From contig NC_079489.1 of NCBI RefSeq assembly GCF_020520425.1, positions 15,090,001-15,154,000 on the forward strand: a stretch of DNA of 64,000 bases, read 5' to 3'. This DNA comes from Spinacia oleracea (Eukaryota; Streptophyta; Magnoliopsida; Caryophyllales; Amaranthaceae). Positions 41,371-54,651 of this stretch are shown here, in pieces. Numbering within the stretch: the stretch's first letter is position 1; each line of letters opens with the position of its first letter. The notes beneath the pieces are model-generated. The model was not told the origin of the DNA, did no database searches, and saw nothing but the letters and a program-made list of their open reading frames with translations. The translations under genes and the position numbers were made by a program.

Positions 41371-42018
41371 ACCCCTAAAGTTTTCTTGGTAATAGATGGG
41401 ACTAACTCTTTCAAGAGTTAGATTCCGCAACGAAATATGGTGGATGGTTCATCACATGAATAAACATTTTTTTAATTAATGAAGCTTTGTTGGGTGTGGG
41501 ATGCTTTAAGTCCTCAAATTCTCACACACTATTTTCTCTTGTTATGCATTTTTTGTGTGTGTAACGTGGTTGTTTCTTTTTCTTGTATACAAATCCAATA
41601 TTTTATGAGAAATTTATTGCAACTTGTATTATTTGGACTTGATTTGTTAGTGGAAATTTAGTTTCTTCCTAAACTGTGATATTAGTTCTAGATATACACC
41701 TATGAGATATATATATGATCATCCTAAAATGAAGTTGGTTAATGTCCCAAATATTTGAAAATGAGGAAAAGCAGATGAAAAGGCTAAAAGGTAAGAGAAA
41801 ACCTGATTTTTTTATTTACTGATGTCAAGCGGCCACAAAAAATAACTAGGTTAATGGGTGCGATCTTAAACTACATCTAGGGTAATTTAATACTTAAAAA
41901 AGTAATAAAAAAATAATCCTATAATTTAATGTATATAAATACGTACTTATAGAGTATAGAATAAAGTATGAATTATGTAATACCCCTAATTTGTCTCTTT
42001 TTATTATCAATTACTTAT
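41371..42018. other. 3' flank of the MADS-box gene
   Basis: No gene seen. AT-rich sequence leads up to the CACTA MITE. Confidence 0.4.
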
Positions 42019-42297
42019 CACTGCAAGAATTTGTATCTTTAACGACAACCTAATTACAACGGGTCAAAAATCCCGTCGCAAAAGCCTTTTGCGACGGGGC
42101 TAACAACCAAACAATGACGGGAATAGCCGTCGCAAATGTCTTTTACGACGGGTTTACGACGGATTTACGACGGGATTTTCATTAACGACGGCCCCCTTTT
42201 ATGACGGGTTCGCGACAGGAAATCCCGTCGTTAATCAACGATTATTGGCCTTTCGCGACGGGATTTTCCGTCGTTAATAGTACAATTTCTTGTAGTG
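42019..42297 (+). mobile_element. CACTA-type MITE with 3-bp target duplication
   Basis: This 279-base element runs from CACTGCAAGAATTTG to TTTCTTGTAGTG. It is flanked by TAT on both sides (42016-42018, 42298-42300). It is nearly identical to 27225-27503 and the same length. Confidence 0.9.
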
Positions 42298-42468
42298 TAT
42301 AAAACCTCTTGGGAGAAATGAAAGAAAATAAATAATATACTTATAGGAAATAAATTTTATCTTCTGTAATTAGGCATCTGCGCATTTCAAAAACTATGCA
42401 CGAAAGCCATTTGAAAAAAATTACATAAAGTTATGAAAATTTTAGATATTTTGGGTGGAAACCAAAGT

Positions 42469-42990
42469 TGTTGTGGGGTTTTTCCGGTGAGATACCTTGG
42501 AGGTTTCTTGGTAACTTTTAAAGATTAAACAAGATTGTATTTTTATAGAGAGAGAAAGTAGAGAGAAGGCAGAGCAGCAATTGCTCTAGAATGTATTGAT
42601 TGTGACCCCTTTTTCTAGGGAAGTGGGAATATTTATAGTACTAGGTTTTTGTAGGAATGACCTAATATTCCCCTTACATGATTGGCTGGGGAATGGGAGA
42701 AGGACACGTGTCCTTTCTCCTTACAATTCTCTGATCCCTTGTAGCAATAGTGGGCTATTTGGGCCTATTGTGCTTAGTAATTCACTTGGGATACATACTA
42801 ATTAAGCCCTTTTCCAGGTATAGGTTTTATACGTACATTTATACATACTTAAATACATACATTGTAGATACCTAGATTAATACTCATGCCCCGGAGTAGA
42901 CTTTGCATGATTTCTGCTTAGGGGGCGCAATACGTGCCAGGTGTCACATCTTCATTGGTGCACGAAGGCATGGTAATTTTGCCCACAACA
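42469..42990 (-). repeat. Left LTR (3' LTR) of the gypsy element
   Basis: It starts TGTTGTGGGG and ends CCCACAACA. It pairs with 54125-54646 at equal length and contains a CACGTG palindrome. Confidence 0.95.
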
Positions 42991-43545
42991 TTTTCCCCTC
43001 AAGAAGGGCATTTCTGGAAACACTTTCCGGGTATCGCTTCTTGATCTTTGATTTGCATCTTCATCTTTGGGTCAGGTGTTGAGGGGGTGACACGTGTCAC
43101 CTTTCTCTATTTTGCCCCTCCCTATATATAGAGGGGGGGTAAATTTCATTTTTTTACATTTCGTTTTCACAGAGCTCTCATAGGCGATTTCCGGCGTGTT
43201 CCTACCACCATCAGGCGATTTCCGGCCACCACGAGACTCATCCTTTTCCTCGTCAAACTCATCCTGTTCTTCGCGAAATTCATCCCGTTCTTCGCGAAAC
43301 TCATCCTGTTCTTCACCAAGTACTTCGCAGATCTTTCAAGGTTAGTTTTCGCCTTTCTTGTTTTTGTTATCCTCTCGTCATTTTTCTCTTTGTTAGCGGC
43401 CGACCTCTTAGTACTAGGTAAGGGTTTAAAGGTTTTATTTAAGATTTTTCCGCCGTTCATCTTTTGTCGGGGCGGACGTCCAATCGCGTCTTTTTCTTCA
43501 TTGTTGGTCACCCCTAAGCCGTGCTTCGTTCACTATGCAGAAGGC

Positions 43546-46500
43546 ATGGCTAGAACCAAGCAAACGGCAGATCCTACGCGCCTGCGCTTGCGGGAAGGAG
43601 CATCGACACCTCCTAGGGAGAGATATTCTTCCACTGCCTCGGCAGTCGACGAAGAATTTGTCGAACTCTTTCAAGAGATCGACGAGTACGTCGAGGCGGG
43701 GGAGCAGGCGGCAAGCTCGTCGGAGGGTACAGCGAGCCAGGCAGTGGGGGAGCCAAGCGTCGCTCCATTGTCATCGGCCGCCCAGGAGCAAGAAGCTGCT
43801 CCCCAGCTTATTAGGCCCAGAGGACGGGAGGAGGCCCAATTGCTTCCGTCAGAAATTCACCCAGACGTGGGCTGGATGCGGTGGCTAGACAGGCACGGAG
43901 CCAAGATGAGGGACGACCTCTGCGTGGGGGAAGGGTACCAAATGCGCGTGCCGGCCGGTCTGGACTCGACCGTCAGCCTGCTTGCCGAGGGAGAATTCCC
44001 TGTGTATGCCGCGTCAATCAAACTCGGCATGAGATTCCCTCCACACTCCTTCGTTGTGGAGGTGTTAGATGGTTTTAATATTGGGGTGGCCCAGCTGACC
44101 CCCAACTCATGGGCGGATATCTTTGGCTACATTGCCAAATGTGCGCTGAACGACGTGGAGCCGTCCTTCAACGCCTTTCTGCATCTGGTCTCCCTCTCTC
44201 GTTCCCCCAGTGCCGCCAAAGGGTGGTTTAATCTGAGCAGCCGTGGTACCTACCAGACAGTGGTCGGCAAGCTCAGCAAGTGGCATATGTGGAGGAAGAG
44301 GTGGGTCGTGTTTTACACGGACGACCAGGAGATGTATGAGCGAATGAGCCGTTGGAACTGCAACGCCAACTTCATGGATCGTGACGAGCCCCTTCCACCC
44401 CTTACTGCCGAAGAGTGGGATCAGATAATGGTCCTGTTCAGGGCCAAAACTTACCACTTAACAGTGGATAAGAGTTTCCATGTGCCGGCCGAGTGGTTGC
44501 CGCACATTAGCCAGTTTCGGAACGAGGCTTTTCTAGCGGTCGTAGGCTTAGGATATTCCATGACTCGAGGTTGTATGCCAATTTATGTGCCGCTCTGCCT
44601 TGGTCTTATTCATTTTTCTAACTTTGGATTTCTTTTGTTCTCAGAGGAAGGAATGAGCAAGTTGTCGGCGGCGGATACCGGGAAAGGCGATATGACCGAT
44701 TGGATGGCGGACATCTATGAGGCCAAGATGCAAAAAGCCAAGGCCGAGTTGGAGGAGATGGTGAGTATTCTCTTAGGTTGTTTTTTGCAAGTTAAGCTTC
44801 CTCCGTCCATTGTCTATAGTGGACGTCTATTTAGTGACGAGCCGATATCCTGACATGTGACCCATGTTTGCTAATGTTGGCCTCGTCACTTTTTAATGAC
44901 GGGCCCCTTTGTGAGTGTTTTTCCTGTGGTTGCCAAGGTGCGCCTCGTCACCTTTTAAGACGGACCACCCCCACCCCTTTTTTACAAGTGACTCGTGGTT
45001 GATAGGGTACGCCTCGTCATTTTCGAGACGGGCGTCCTTTTTTATGACGAGCCATTTTTATATGAGTGTTGCACTTGATAAGGTACGCCTCGTCATTTTT
45101 AAGACGGGCGTCCTTTTTTAATGACGAGCCACTATTTAATGACTTGTGATTGATAAGGTACGCCCCGTCATTTTTAAGACGGGCGTCCTTTTTCAATGAC
45201 GAGCCACTGTTCTGTGAGTGACTTGTGATTGAAAAGGTACGCCTCGTCATTTTTGAGACGGGCGTCCTTTTTAATGACGAGCCACTGTTTTGTGAGTGAC
45301 TTGTGATTGATGAGGTACGCCTCGTCATTTTTGAGACGGGCGTCCTTTTTAATGACGAGCCACTGTTCTGTGAGTGACTTGTGATTGATGAGGTACGCCT
45401 CGTCATTTTTGAGATGGGCGTCCTTTTTAATGACGAGCCACTACATGGTGAGTGACTTGTGATTGATCAGGTACGCCGTCATTTTTAAGATGGGCGTCCT
45501 TTTTAATGACGAGCCACTATATGGTGAGTGACTTGCGATAGATGACGAGGCCTAATATTTGACTGTCCTTTCTTTTTTAGCAAGCTAAGGACGCGGCTAG
45601 GGCGTCAGGGAAGAAGAAGGGGACGACTCTGTCCCAGCTGAAGAAGAGAGCTGTGCCGGCTGGCTCGGAGACTCCGAGTACCTTCAAGAAGCCAAAACCC
45701 CTACCTCGCCGTCTCGTGAAGAAAGACGAGTCGAAGGTTGCTGAGGGGGGATGCCCTGATGACGAAGAGATGGGCGTGGACAAGCCGTCTCTGGTGGTGG
45801 ACTTGGTGTCCAAATCGAGGTCCGGTGGGCATCCGGACGAGCTGGAGGACCCTCTTTCGGGAATCCCGGCCGACGTCCGCTCTCAGATACCGGCGGAGGT
45901 GGCCCGCCGAGCTAGGTCTTCGGGCGGTAAGTATTATTCGAACGTCGTTCAGACGTATCGAGCCTCCTCTGGCAGTTCTTCTTACTCTCCGCGTCATCCT
46001 AAGGCCGTTGTTTTTCCTATAGCCAAAGACAAAGGGAAGGATGCAGCTGCTGCCGAGGACGAGAACGTACCTGCTACTCCCCACTATTCGTCAAAGGATA
46101 GGGTGGCTATATGCCGCAAGGTTTTTAAGGCCGTCCCCGCAGAGTATGTTGCTTCTCTTCCTGGCCGCAAGACTGACGCCCAGTTTGGTGCGATCCAGGC
46201 CACTCTTCTCGACGTAAGTCTATTTCCAACTTGCTTGTACTTGTCTTCTCTTTTAGAGTCATTTACTAATATGTAGCTTCTTTTGCAGTTGTTCTGCCGC
46301 ATGGAATTCTGCAAGAGTTGGAAGACCCGCACTGCTGAGGAGCTCAAAGCTCAGGTGGCTGAGTCCACCCACCATGGCGACTATGCGTTCAAGTCCATTG
46401 AAGAGGTCCGCCTGCAGATGCAGACGACCATAGACCTTCAAGCGAAGGAGGTAGCTGCGTTGAGATCTGACAAGGCCGAGCTGCTTAAGAAGATCTTGGC

Positions 46501-46882
46501 GCAGGACAAGGACATGGTGGCAATGGTCGAGGAGGCCAAGACAGCGGCGGCGGAAATACGGGCGCTTCAGGACCAGTTGCGGGAGTACCCTCACGTCAAA
46601 GAGGCGGCTGAGGAAGCCGAGCATCTTCGTGGGGAGCTGGAGACGGCCAGATCGCAAGTTCGCACCTTGCGTGAGCGTCTTCTGGAATCCTATGATCAGG
46701 GGGAACAAGCGACCAAGGACGCTGTTAAGCACGCCTGGGAGAGCCACATGTCAGAGTATGATCTTGGGTGGTTCCAGCGGCGAATGGAGCACAGTGCCGC
46801 TGTGTTGGCTGCTGAACGTCTTGGTCAGCCGCCCCCTGAGTTTGTATCATCTGATGACGAGGACGATGCGACCGCTCCCTGA
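43546..46882 (+). other. Antisense open region of the gypsy element
   Basis: On the strand opposite to gag-pol, open blocks lie at about 43546-44760, 45580-46213 and 46289-46882, with intron-like boundaries between them. The first block encodes a conserved retrotransposon-associated domain (HPDVGWMRWLDRHG, WADIFGYIAKCALN, GWFNLSSRG, VPAEWLPHISQFRN). The last is strongly coiled-coil (EVAALRSDKAELLKKIL, HLRGELETARSQVRTLRERL). A TATA-like string (TATATATA, about 43123) lies upstream. Tat/Retand elements are known to carry such antisense genes of unclear role. It is not a host gene. Confidence 0.7.
44990..45535 (+). repeat. Tandem repeat of about 78 bases inside the gypsy element
   Basis: Seven clear units start near 45007, 45082, 45158, 45237, 45315, 45393 and 45470. 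Each contains GGTACGCCTCGTCATTTT, GACGGGCGTCCTTTTT and TGACGAGCCACT. Neighbouring units differ at few positions. The array lies between two blocks of the antisense open region. Confidence 0.9.
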
Positions 46883-47149
46883 TTTGCTTCCTTTCCTGCT
46901 TTTTTAAAATTTTATTCAAGCGTTCCCGTGCCTAAGGGCAAAAACAATTATGTTGTAAAGTTTTGGCGCTGATGGCGTCTGTATCATTGTGCCTGCTGAG
47001 CACACAACAATTTTCTTTCTTTTTTCTGGTCAAGAATTCTGAGCTACTTTTACACGCCTTTCTACGGGCGTTGTTTTATAAGTAAATAGGTTTTTTGATG
47101 CTTCTCTTATCTCGCATTTACTTGCTCTTCATAATTTGATTATTCCTTA

Positions 47150-47960
47150 ATCAATAGGCTTAATCAATAGGTATGATTGCCAAGGTGCAACCGAGTGTAC
47201 ACTAAGCACGTTGATGCCGCAGGCAACTGAGTATGCGCTGGGCCCCACTTTGGTCGTCACTTTCTTTGGCGAGCGTGTCTATAACGATATTGATTGACGC
47301 AAGTCAATCAATAGGTATGATTGCCGCTAGACATGCTCGTCAAATGGACTGTACGGCCAAACGTTCGTGCCGCCTAACTTTGAGCAAACAACCTTTGTTT
47401 CGAAGTTAATCGTGCCGCTGAACTTTTGAGCGGACAACCTTTGTTTCCAAGTGGTTGGTGCCGCTGGCAACTGAGCATGTGCTAGGCCCCACTGTGGTCG
47501 TCGCCTTCTTTGGCGAGCATGTCTATAACGATATTGATTGGCGCAAGTCAATCAATAGGTATGATTGCCGCTAGACATGCTCGTCAAATGGACTGGCCGG
47601 CCAAACATGCGTGCCGCCGCGCTTTTTAGCAAACAACCTTAGTCTCTTTGATATTGGTGCCGCAGGCAACTGAGCATCCGCTAGGCACTACTGTGATAGT
47701 CGCTTTCTTTGGCGAGCGTGTCTATAACGATATTGATTGACGTAAGTCAATCAATAGGTATGATTGCCGCTAGACATGCTCGTCAAATGGGCTGGACGGC
47801 CATATTTTCGTGCCGCCGCACTTTTGAGCAAACAACCTATGTTTCAAAGTTGTTCATGCCGCTGGGCTTTTGAGCGAACAACCTATGTTTCAAAGTTGTT
47901 CATGCCGCTGGGCTTTTGAACAAATAACTTACGATTTAAGTTTATTTGTGCCGCTGGCAC
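47150..47960 (+). repeat. Imperfect direct repeats, period about 200-240 bases
   Basis: CAATCAATAGGTATGATTGC recurs near 47310, 47553 and 47751, each followed by CGCTAGACATGCTCGTCAAA and GCCGC-rich words. A partial copy lies near 47164. The array sits between the antisense region and the end of gag-pol. Confidence 0.75.
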
Positions 47961-48330
47961 TTATTATGCTGTACTGGTCGGCCAGCGGCTTGCTTATATT
48001 GGGAGGGGAGTTGGATAGGTGATCAGCCTACAACTTGGTGCTAATCTGGGCCACTTCTTAGGCTTCAAACAATTAGTCTTGCTGAGTTTTTGCTAATCTG
48101 GGCCACTTCTCAGGCCGTCATACAATTAGGCTTTGGTTATGCATTGGAGTGTATATTTTTATATTCATTGTGCGAGCAATAAATATTACGAGACAAATAG
48201 AGTAGTATTATTTATAACTTTGCAAGGCGAATTTAGCCGGTTACAAAAGTAATTACTACCCTACTATGACCATTAGAGGCCGCCCCTTGGGCAATGGATC
48301 GTGGTAAGTAAGACAAGGCTTAGCACATAT

Positions 48331-51300
48331 CTAGAAGAAATATTTCTTGAGATTGTCGGCATTCCAAGTGCGCGAAATAGGGCGGCCTTGCATGTCTTGA
48401 ATGCGGTAGGTTCCATCTCTAACTTCATCATAGATCTCGTAAGGTCCCTCCCAAGTGGGCGTCAGCTTACCTTGTTCATTTGCTCGTCCTGTGGACTCCA
48501 TTTTTCTGAGGACAAAATCTCCCACTTTGAGCACTCTATTAGAGACTCTCTTGTTGTATTCTCTTGCCATCCTTATCTTGTACAGCTGTTGTCTGAGCGC
48601 TGCATTTCCTCTAACCTCGGGCAGAAAGTCCAAGGCTGCTTTCATTGTCTCCCAGTTAGCATTTTCGTCATACAGCATGACTCTCAACGTTGGCTCACAC
48701 ATTTCTATGGGTAGGACAGCCTCGGCGCCATAGGCTAGCAAGAAGGGTGTTTCACCGGTTGAATTCTTAGCCGTGGTGCGGATGGACCATAAGACATTTG
48801 GCAGCTCATCAGCCCATAGACCTTTGGCTTCGTCAAGCTTCTTTTTCATTCCTTCAGAGATAATTTTGTTGAACGCCTCAACCTGACCATTGGCTTGGGG
48901 TCGTCCGACTGATGCAAAACAGGTGTGTATACCGTGATCTGCCAGCCACTCTTTCAGCTTAGGCGTCTCAAACTGGGGCCCATTATCGAAGACGATAGCC
49001 TGTGGAATCCCAAAGCGAGTCATGATGTTCTTCCAAATGAATGCTCTCACATCAGCAGTTTTTATGTTTTTGAGCGCTTCTGCCTCCACCCATTTGGTGA
49101 AGTAATCTACAGCAACGATGACATAACGCCTTCCTCCTGGTGCGGTCGTGAATGGGCCTAGGAGATCCATCCCCCATTTAGCAAATGGAATTGGGCTTGT
49201 AATGGGCGTCAGAACTCGTGCCGGTTGATGTATTAGGTGAGAAAAGCGCTGACATTTGTCACACTTCTTGACCAGTGAGATTGCGTCCTCCTTAAGGGTC
49301 GGCCAGTAATAGCCGGTTCGAAGTGCCTTTTCAGCCAAAGCCCTTCCACCAATATGCGAGCTGCACAACCCCTGATGAAGGTCTTCTAGAATTTCCTGCC
49401 CCTTCTCAGGTGTTACACATCTTAACAAAGGACGGGAGTAGGCCTTTTTGTAGAGGGTGCCGTTCCACATTTCAAACCAAGAACATTTCTTTTGAAGTTT
49501 TGCCGCTTCCCTTGAGTCTTCGGGCAAGACTCCATTCATTTTGAAGTTTACTATGTCATCCATCCATGTGGACGTTCTGTCAAGAGTTTCCACCTCCATT
49601 TGCTCAACACTTTTGTGCTCTTTTACCTCCCAAAACACGTGCCGAGGGGTATCACAAGACGCGGAACTTGCCAACTTTGACAGGGCATCAGCTTGGTTAT
49701 TTTCCGAGCGAGGGACTTGCCTTAATTCAAAACTTTTCAGTGGCTCTACTTCCTGATGGACGGCCTGCATGTATTTGACCATAGTCGGATCCCTAGCTTC
49801 GTAGGTCCCATTAACTTGGCTCACAATCAGTTGGGAGTCAGATAGTGCTACAATCTCCTCGGCGCCTGCCGCCTTACACATTTTAATGCCACAAAGCAGG
49901 GCTTCATATTCGGCTTCATTATTTGACGCCTGGAAGTTAAATCGCATAGCATATTCAAAAGTATCTCCTTCTGGGGAGTAACAGATTATCCCTGCTCCAC
50001 ATCCATTATGTGTGGATGAGCCGTCTACATACACTGGCCACACTGTGCTTGTATTCTTGGCAAAGTCTGGCCTCGTCATTTCAACGATGAAGTCGGCACA
50101 TGCCTGCCCCTTGACAGCTTTCCTCGGCTCATAGGTGATATCAAAGGCGTTCAGCTCTATTGCCCAATTCAGCATTCGTCCTGACGCCTCCAGCTTTGTG
50201 AAGGGCAGTTTGAGCGGCTGATCGGTGTAGATCACTATTTTGTGAGCTAAGAAATAAGGACGGAGCTTTTTGCTGGCCATGAACAGAGCTAAGCCAAACT
50301 TTTCCACTGTAGGATATCTAACTTCAGCATTTTGAAGAACATGACTGACAAAGTATACCGGCATCTGTATTCCCTCCCTCTCTGTCAGTAGAACGGCACT
50401 CAACGAGTGCTCGGACACGGCGAGATACATGTACAAAGTCTCTCCTAGCAAGGGACTAACAAGACGAGGCAAGGTGTGTAAGTGCTCCTTTAATCTGACC
50501 AATGCCGCCTCGGCCTCGTCCGACCATTCAAACTTGGCCTTCTTTCTGACAGACCTAAAAAAGTAGTGGCACTTGTCTCCAGCCCTGGAAAGGAATCTGC
50601 CCAGGGCGGCCAAGCAACCTGTGAGCCGCTGGACCTCCTTCACTGTCTTTGGTGAGCTCATATCAATTACTGCCTGGATTTTTTCTGGGTTGGTTTCAAT
50701 TCCTCTTTCATCAATCAAGAAACCTAAGAATTTGCCTGCCGTCACCCCGAACACACACTTCTTAGGATTCAACCTCATGTTGTAAGCTCGAATAGTCTCA
50801 AATGTCTCCCTGAGATCAGTTATGTGCGCCGCCCTCAGCTTACTTTTTACGATCATATCGTCAATGTAAGCTTCAATATTCCTGCCGAGCTGCTTAATGA
50901 ACACAGTGTTAATAAGACGCTGAAAGGTGGCCGGTGCATTTTTTAACCCAAACGACATCACCTTGTAGCAGTAAAGGCCTTGTTCAGTAACAAATGACGT
51001 TTTTTCCTGGTCGTCAGGCCACAACGGAATCTGGTGAAACCCTGAGTAGGCATCCATAAAGCTCATCATGGCATGCCCCGCTGTAGAGTCGACGAGCCGG
51101 TCAATCTTGGGCAATGGGAAACTGTCCTTTGGACATGCCTTATTGAGGTTGGTGTAATCAACACACATTCTCCAGGTACCATTAGGTTTTTTGACGAGGA
51201 CCACGTTAGCAACCCAGTCGGGGTACTGACTAGGCCTGACGAACCCAACCTCCATCAACTTCTGTATTTCCGCGGCTGCCGCCTGATTTCTATCTTCCCC

Positions 51301-54123
51301 ATGGTTCCTTTTCTTCTGACGAACCGGTTTAAAGTTTGGGTCCACATTCAGCTTATGGACGGCCACAGCAGGGTCAATACCCGGCATTTCGTCCACCGTG
51401 AAAGCAAAGATATCTTCAAATTCTCTCAAAAGGTGGACCAACTCTGCCGCCAGCGGGTCGTCAGGAGAAATCCCGATGGGCACTACTCTGTCAGGTTTGT
51501 CTGTGTTTAAAACCACATTGAAATGGGCCCCAACAGGCTCTGGGCGTCTCTCTTCCATGTGCCCTGCTGAGATAGTTAATGTTTCTTTGACGACCTTGGG
51601 TTGCGTGTCGCCACATTTTCGTTTGTTGCTCGACGTCCCTTTCTCTTCACCCGTCCCCCATGCTTCTGGACTCAAGGTGGTTAGGTAGCAATCTCTAGCT
51701 TGTTGCTGGTCACCATGTATAGTGCTGACGCTCCCATCGTCACAAATGAACTTAAGAAGCATCAGATGAGTCACAATGACAGCCTTTGCCCTGTTCAACG
51801 TGGGACGCCCCAAGATGATGTTATATGCCGTCAGATCTTTCACTATGAGAAAACGGACATCCATTTGCCGAGATTCCTTTTTATTTCCCATCCTCAGAGG
51901 AAGGGTAATTATGCCGACTGGGTGGATGACACTACCTCCGAAGCCTATAATGGGATAGTGGATTTTCTCAATTTTTGAGGGATCATGTTGCAGCCGATTC
52001 AAGCACTCTAGACTAATTATGTCCGACGAACTTCCTGTATCAACCAAAATACGCCTAACCCTTAGGTTAGCAACTTTTAACTCAATTACCAAAGGATCGT
52101 CATGCGGGGTGGAGATTTTCCCACGGTCGGCCTCGCCGATTTCAACTTTTGGAAACGGGTCAACTGTGGCCTTGCCGGACAGCATCACTTGCCCCAATCG
52201 CTTGGCATAATCCTTCTGGCCCCTCATGGTCGGCCCGCCGGCGGCCAATCCTCCTGAGATGACTGCCACGCACTCTGGGTCGGTACGATTCCCATCTTCC
52301 TCCGAGGGAGGGGATTTGTTTTTCTTGTAGAAGGGTTTGCCAGAACCTCCCGTGTTCCTGCTGATATAACTTTTTAAGAACCCCTTGGTGGCTAGGCCGT
52401 CCAATGCCCTTTTCAAGCTCTTACATTCATTGGTGTCATGCCCAATGTCACTGTGAAAGTGACAGTACAGTTTGGGGTCCATACTTTCTGGTGGTGACTT
52501 CATGGGAAATGGACGATCAATGTCATATTTGGACCCGACGTCCATCAGGATTGTGTACATGTCTGTGTTATACTCGAATCGCTCCCGATCATAAGTTCTG
52601 GGCCGTTTCTGACCTGCCGCTCCGGGGGCCCTGTCTGATTCTTTTGCAATAGCCCACGTCCCGTTAGGCCGGTTCTTCTTTTCAAATTTCTCCTTTTTTG
52701 CCGCTAGCTCGGCGGTATCACTTCCTCTGGGGTCTTTCGGGACGCTGCAAATCTCTGTTGCATGAATGAAGGCCTCCGCCTCATCCAGCACTTCTGCCAT
52801 TGTTCGGACGCTTTTCTTTACCAGATCAAACTTGAAAGAGCCCTTTTTAAGCCCTCGAATGAAGTTATCGAATGCAACACCATCTGGCAAATTCGGAATT
52901 TGCCCTGCCTCTAGATTGAATCTCTTCACATAACTCCTCAGGGACTCGTCCTTCCCTTGCTGAATCCTACTCAGATGCATGCTCGTCTTCTTCTCTTCCT
53001 TGTGAGCCATGAACCGAGTAGAGAACAATAGCTCGAGCTCCGAAAAAGAGCGAATAGTTCCGGTTGGAAGTCTCTCGAACCACTTAGAGGCTACTCCTTT
53101 GAGTGTGCCCGGAAAATACTTACACCAGGTTGAGTCAGTTGTTCCTTGGACATACATGTGATGCCGGTAAACCAAGAGGTGCATGTCCGGATCTGTGGTA
53201 CCATCGTAAGCATCAATGTTGGGCGGCTTGACTTTGGGTTCCCTCGGGGCTCTCATGATGGAGTCTGCAAAAGGGGTGGTGTGCCCTAGGGCCATGTTGG
53301 ACACCCCCTCCTGAATGTGATATACAGGGTCTTGACGCCTGGAGTAGGGTAGCCGCTGGGAGGACTCGCGTCCGCGAGTTTGACGGGTTGGACGGGTGGC
53401 CCCTGGACGTGCCTGGCTCAGATGCGTATAAGTTGGATGAGGGAGAGGTCTATCCGGCATGACGGGGGTTGACCCAGTGTCAGAAAGTTCAGACTCAGAG
53501 TCGGGCAACTGCTCTGCGCGTGGCTGCTCACGTCCTCGGGACGTTTCTCCGATCAGCCGCCGTGGCATTCGGCGTGGTAGGTAAGACATTGCCTGATTGG
53601 GCTGACTTGTTGGCGGCTGTCTCCTTAGGTCCTCGCCTGTCAGCCTGGTCCAGACATTTGGGGGGCGCAAAGAAAGTGTTGGCCTATTGCTTGCCGGCCT
53701 CTCATGATTTGCAGCCACAGCAGTGGTGTAAATCAGCATACTCTTCTGTACCTCAGCATTAACTGTCTTCCCCACATCAGCTTGGAACTCAGCCAAAATA
53801 GCCCGAAGAGCACCCACAGAGACAGGCATATCAGGGTTCTCCTCTATTACCGTATCCACCCGAGGATCCAGGTGTCCTCCAGGAGGGGTGCGATTGGCCT
53901 GGTCGTCCTCCTCGCTGAGCACCTCTACCTCGGCAGTGTGACGAGGGGTGTGCCCGGCCGCAAATGTACGCGCGGCATCTTCAGTGATTCTTGTGGCCGG
54001 CGTATGATGTTCAGTCGGCATTTCTCTTTCGAGGGGTGGCCGCTCTACGCGCGTAGGCCGCCCAGCATCGTTGTCCTGTCGTTGATCTTCCATGTTACCG
54101 TACCTCCCCACAGACGGCAACAA
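48331..54123 (-). other. gag-pol open frame of the gypsy element
   Basis: One open frame of 1930 residues. In order it shows gag (WFERLPTGTIRSFSELELLF, a CHFHSDIGHDTNEC knuckle), aspartic protease (ILVDTGSSSDII), reverse transcriptase (GLKNAPATFQRLIN, YIDD box), RNase H (VYVDGSSTHNGCGAGI) and integrase (HIGGRALAEKALRTGYYWP, CDKCQRF, WGMDLLGPF, VFDNGPQFE, GRPQANGQVEAFNK). The order with integrase last and the RT motifs are typical of Ty3/gypsy. Confidence 0.95.
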
Positions 54124-54124
54124 A

Positions 54125-54646
54125 TGTTGTGGGGTTTTTCCGGTGAGATACCTTGGAGGTTTCTTGGTAACTTTTAAAGATTAAACAAGATTGTATTTTT
54201 ATAGAGAGAGAAAGTAGAGAGAAGGCATAGCAGCAATTGCTCTAGAATGTATTGATTGTGACCCCTTTTTCTAGGGAAGTGGGAATATTTATAGTACTAG
54301 GTTTTTGTGGGAATGACCTAATATTCCCCTTACATGATTGGCTGGGGAATGGGAGAAGGACACGTGTCCTTTCTCCTTACAATTCTCTGATCCCTTGTAG
54401 CAATAGTGGGCTATTTGGGCCTATTGTGCTTAGTAATTCACTTGGGATACATACTAATTAAGCCCTTTTCCAAGTATAGGTTTTATACGTACATTTATAC
54501 ATACTTAAATACATACATTGGAGATACCTAGATTAATACTCATGCCCCGGAGTAGACTTTGCATGATTTCTGCTTAGGGGGCGCAATACGTGCCAGGTGT
54601 CACATCTTCATTGGTGCACGAAGGCATGGTAATTTTGCCCACAACA
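54125..54646 (-). repeat. Right LTR (5' LTR) of the gypsy element
   Basis: This 522-base partner of 42469-42990 has four differences by eye. Confidence 0.95.
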
Positions 54647-54651
54647 AAAGT

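Larger units (their letters stand above)
42469..54646 (-). mobile_element. Ty3/gypsy LTR retrotransposon, Tat/Retand-like, structurally whole
   Basis: The LTRs are 42469-42990 and 54125-54646, 522 bases each. I count four differences by eye, which implies an insertion well under a million years old. A 5-bp duplication AAAGT flanks it (42464-42468, 54647-54651). On the minus strand a primer-binding region (GTTGCCGTCTGTGGGGA type) follows the right LTR, and a polypurine tract (TTGAGGGGAAAA) precedes the left one. The internal region holds one gag-pol open frame (48331-54123), a repeat-rich stretch and an antisense open region (43546-46882). Antisense regions next to the 3' LTR are known from the Tat lineage. 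The element looks whole. Confidence 0.93.

Noticed and set aside
45017-45406. Repetitive minus-strand reading frame with MTRRTSSITSHSQNSG units
   Set aside because: It is a translation of the 78-base tandem array. The repeat period is a multiple of three, so a frame stays open by chance. It has no start context or homology.
44990-45535. CRISPR-like spaced repeats
   Set aside because: The units are contiguous with no unique spacers, and this is plant nuclear DNA.
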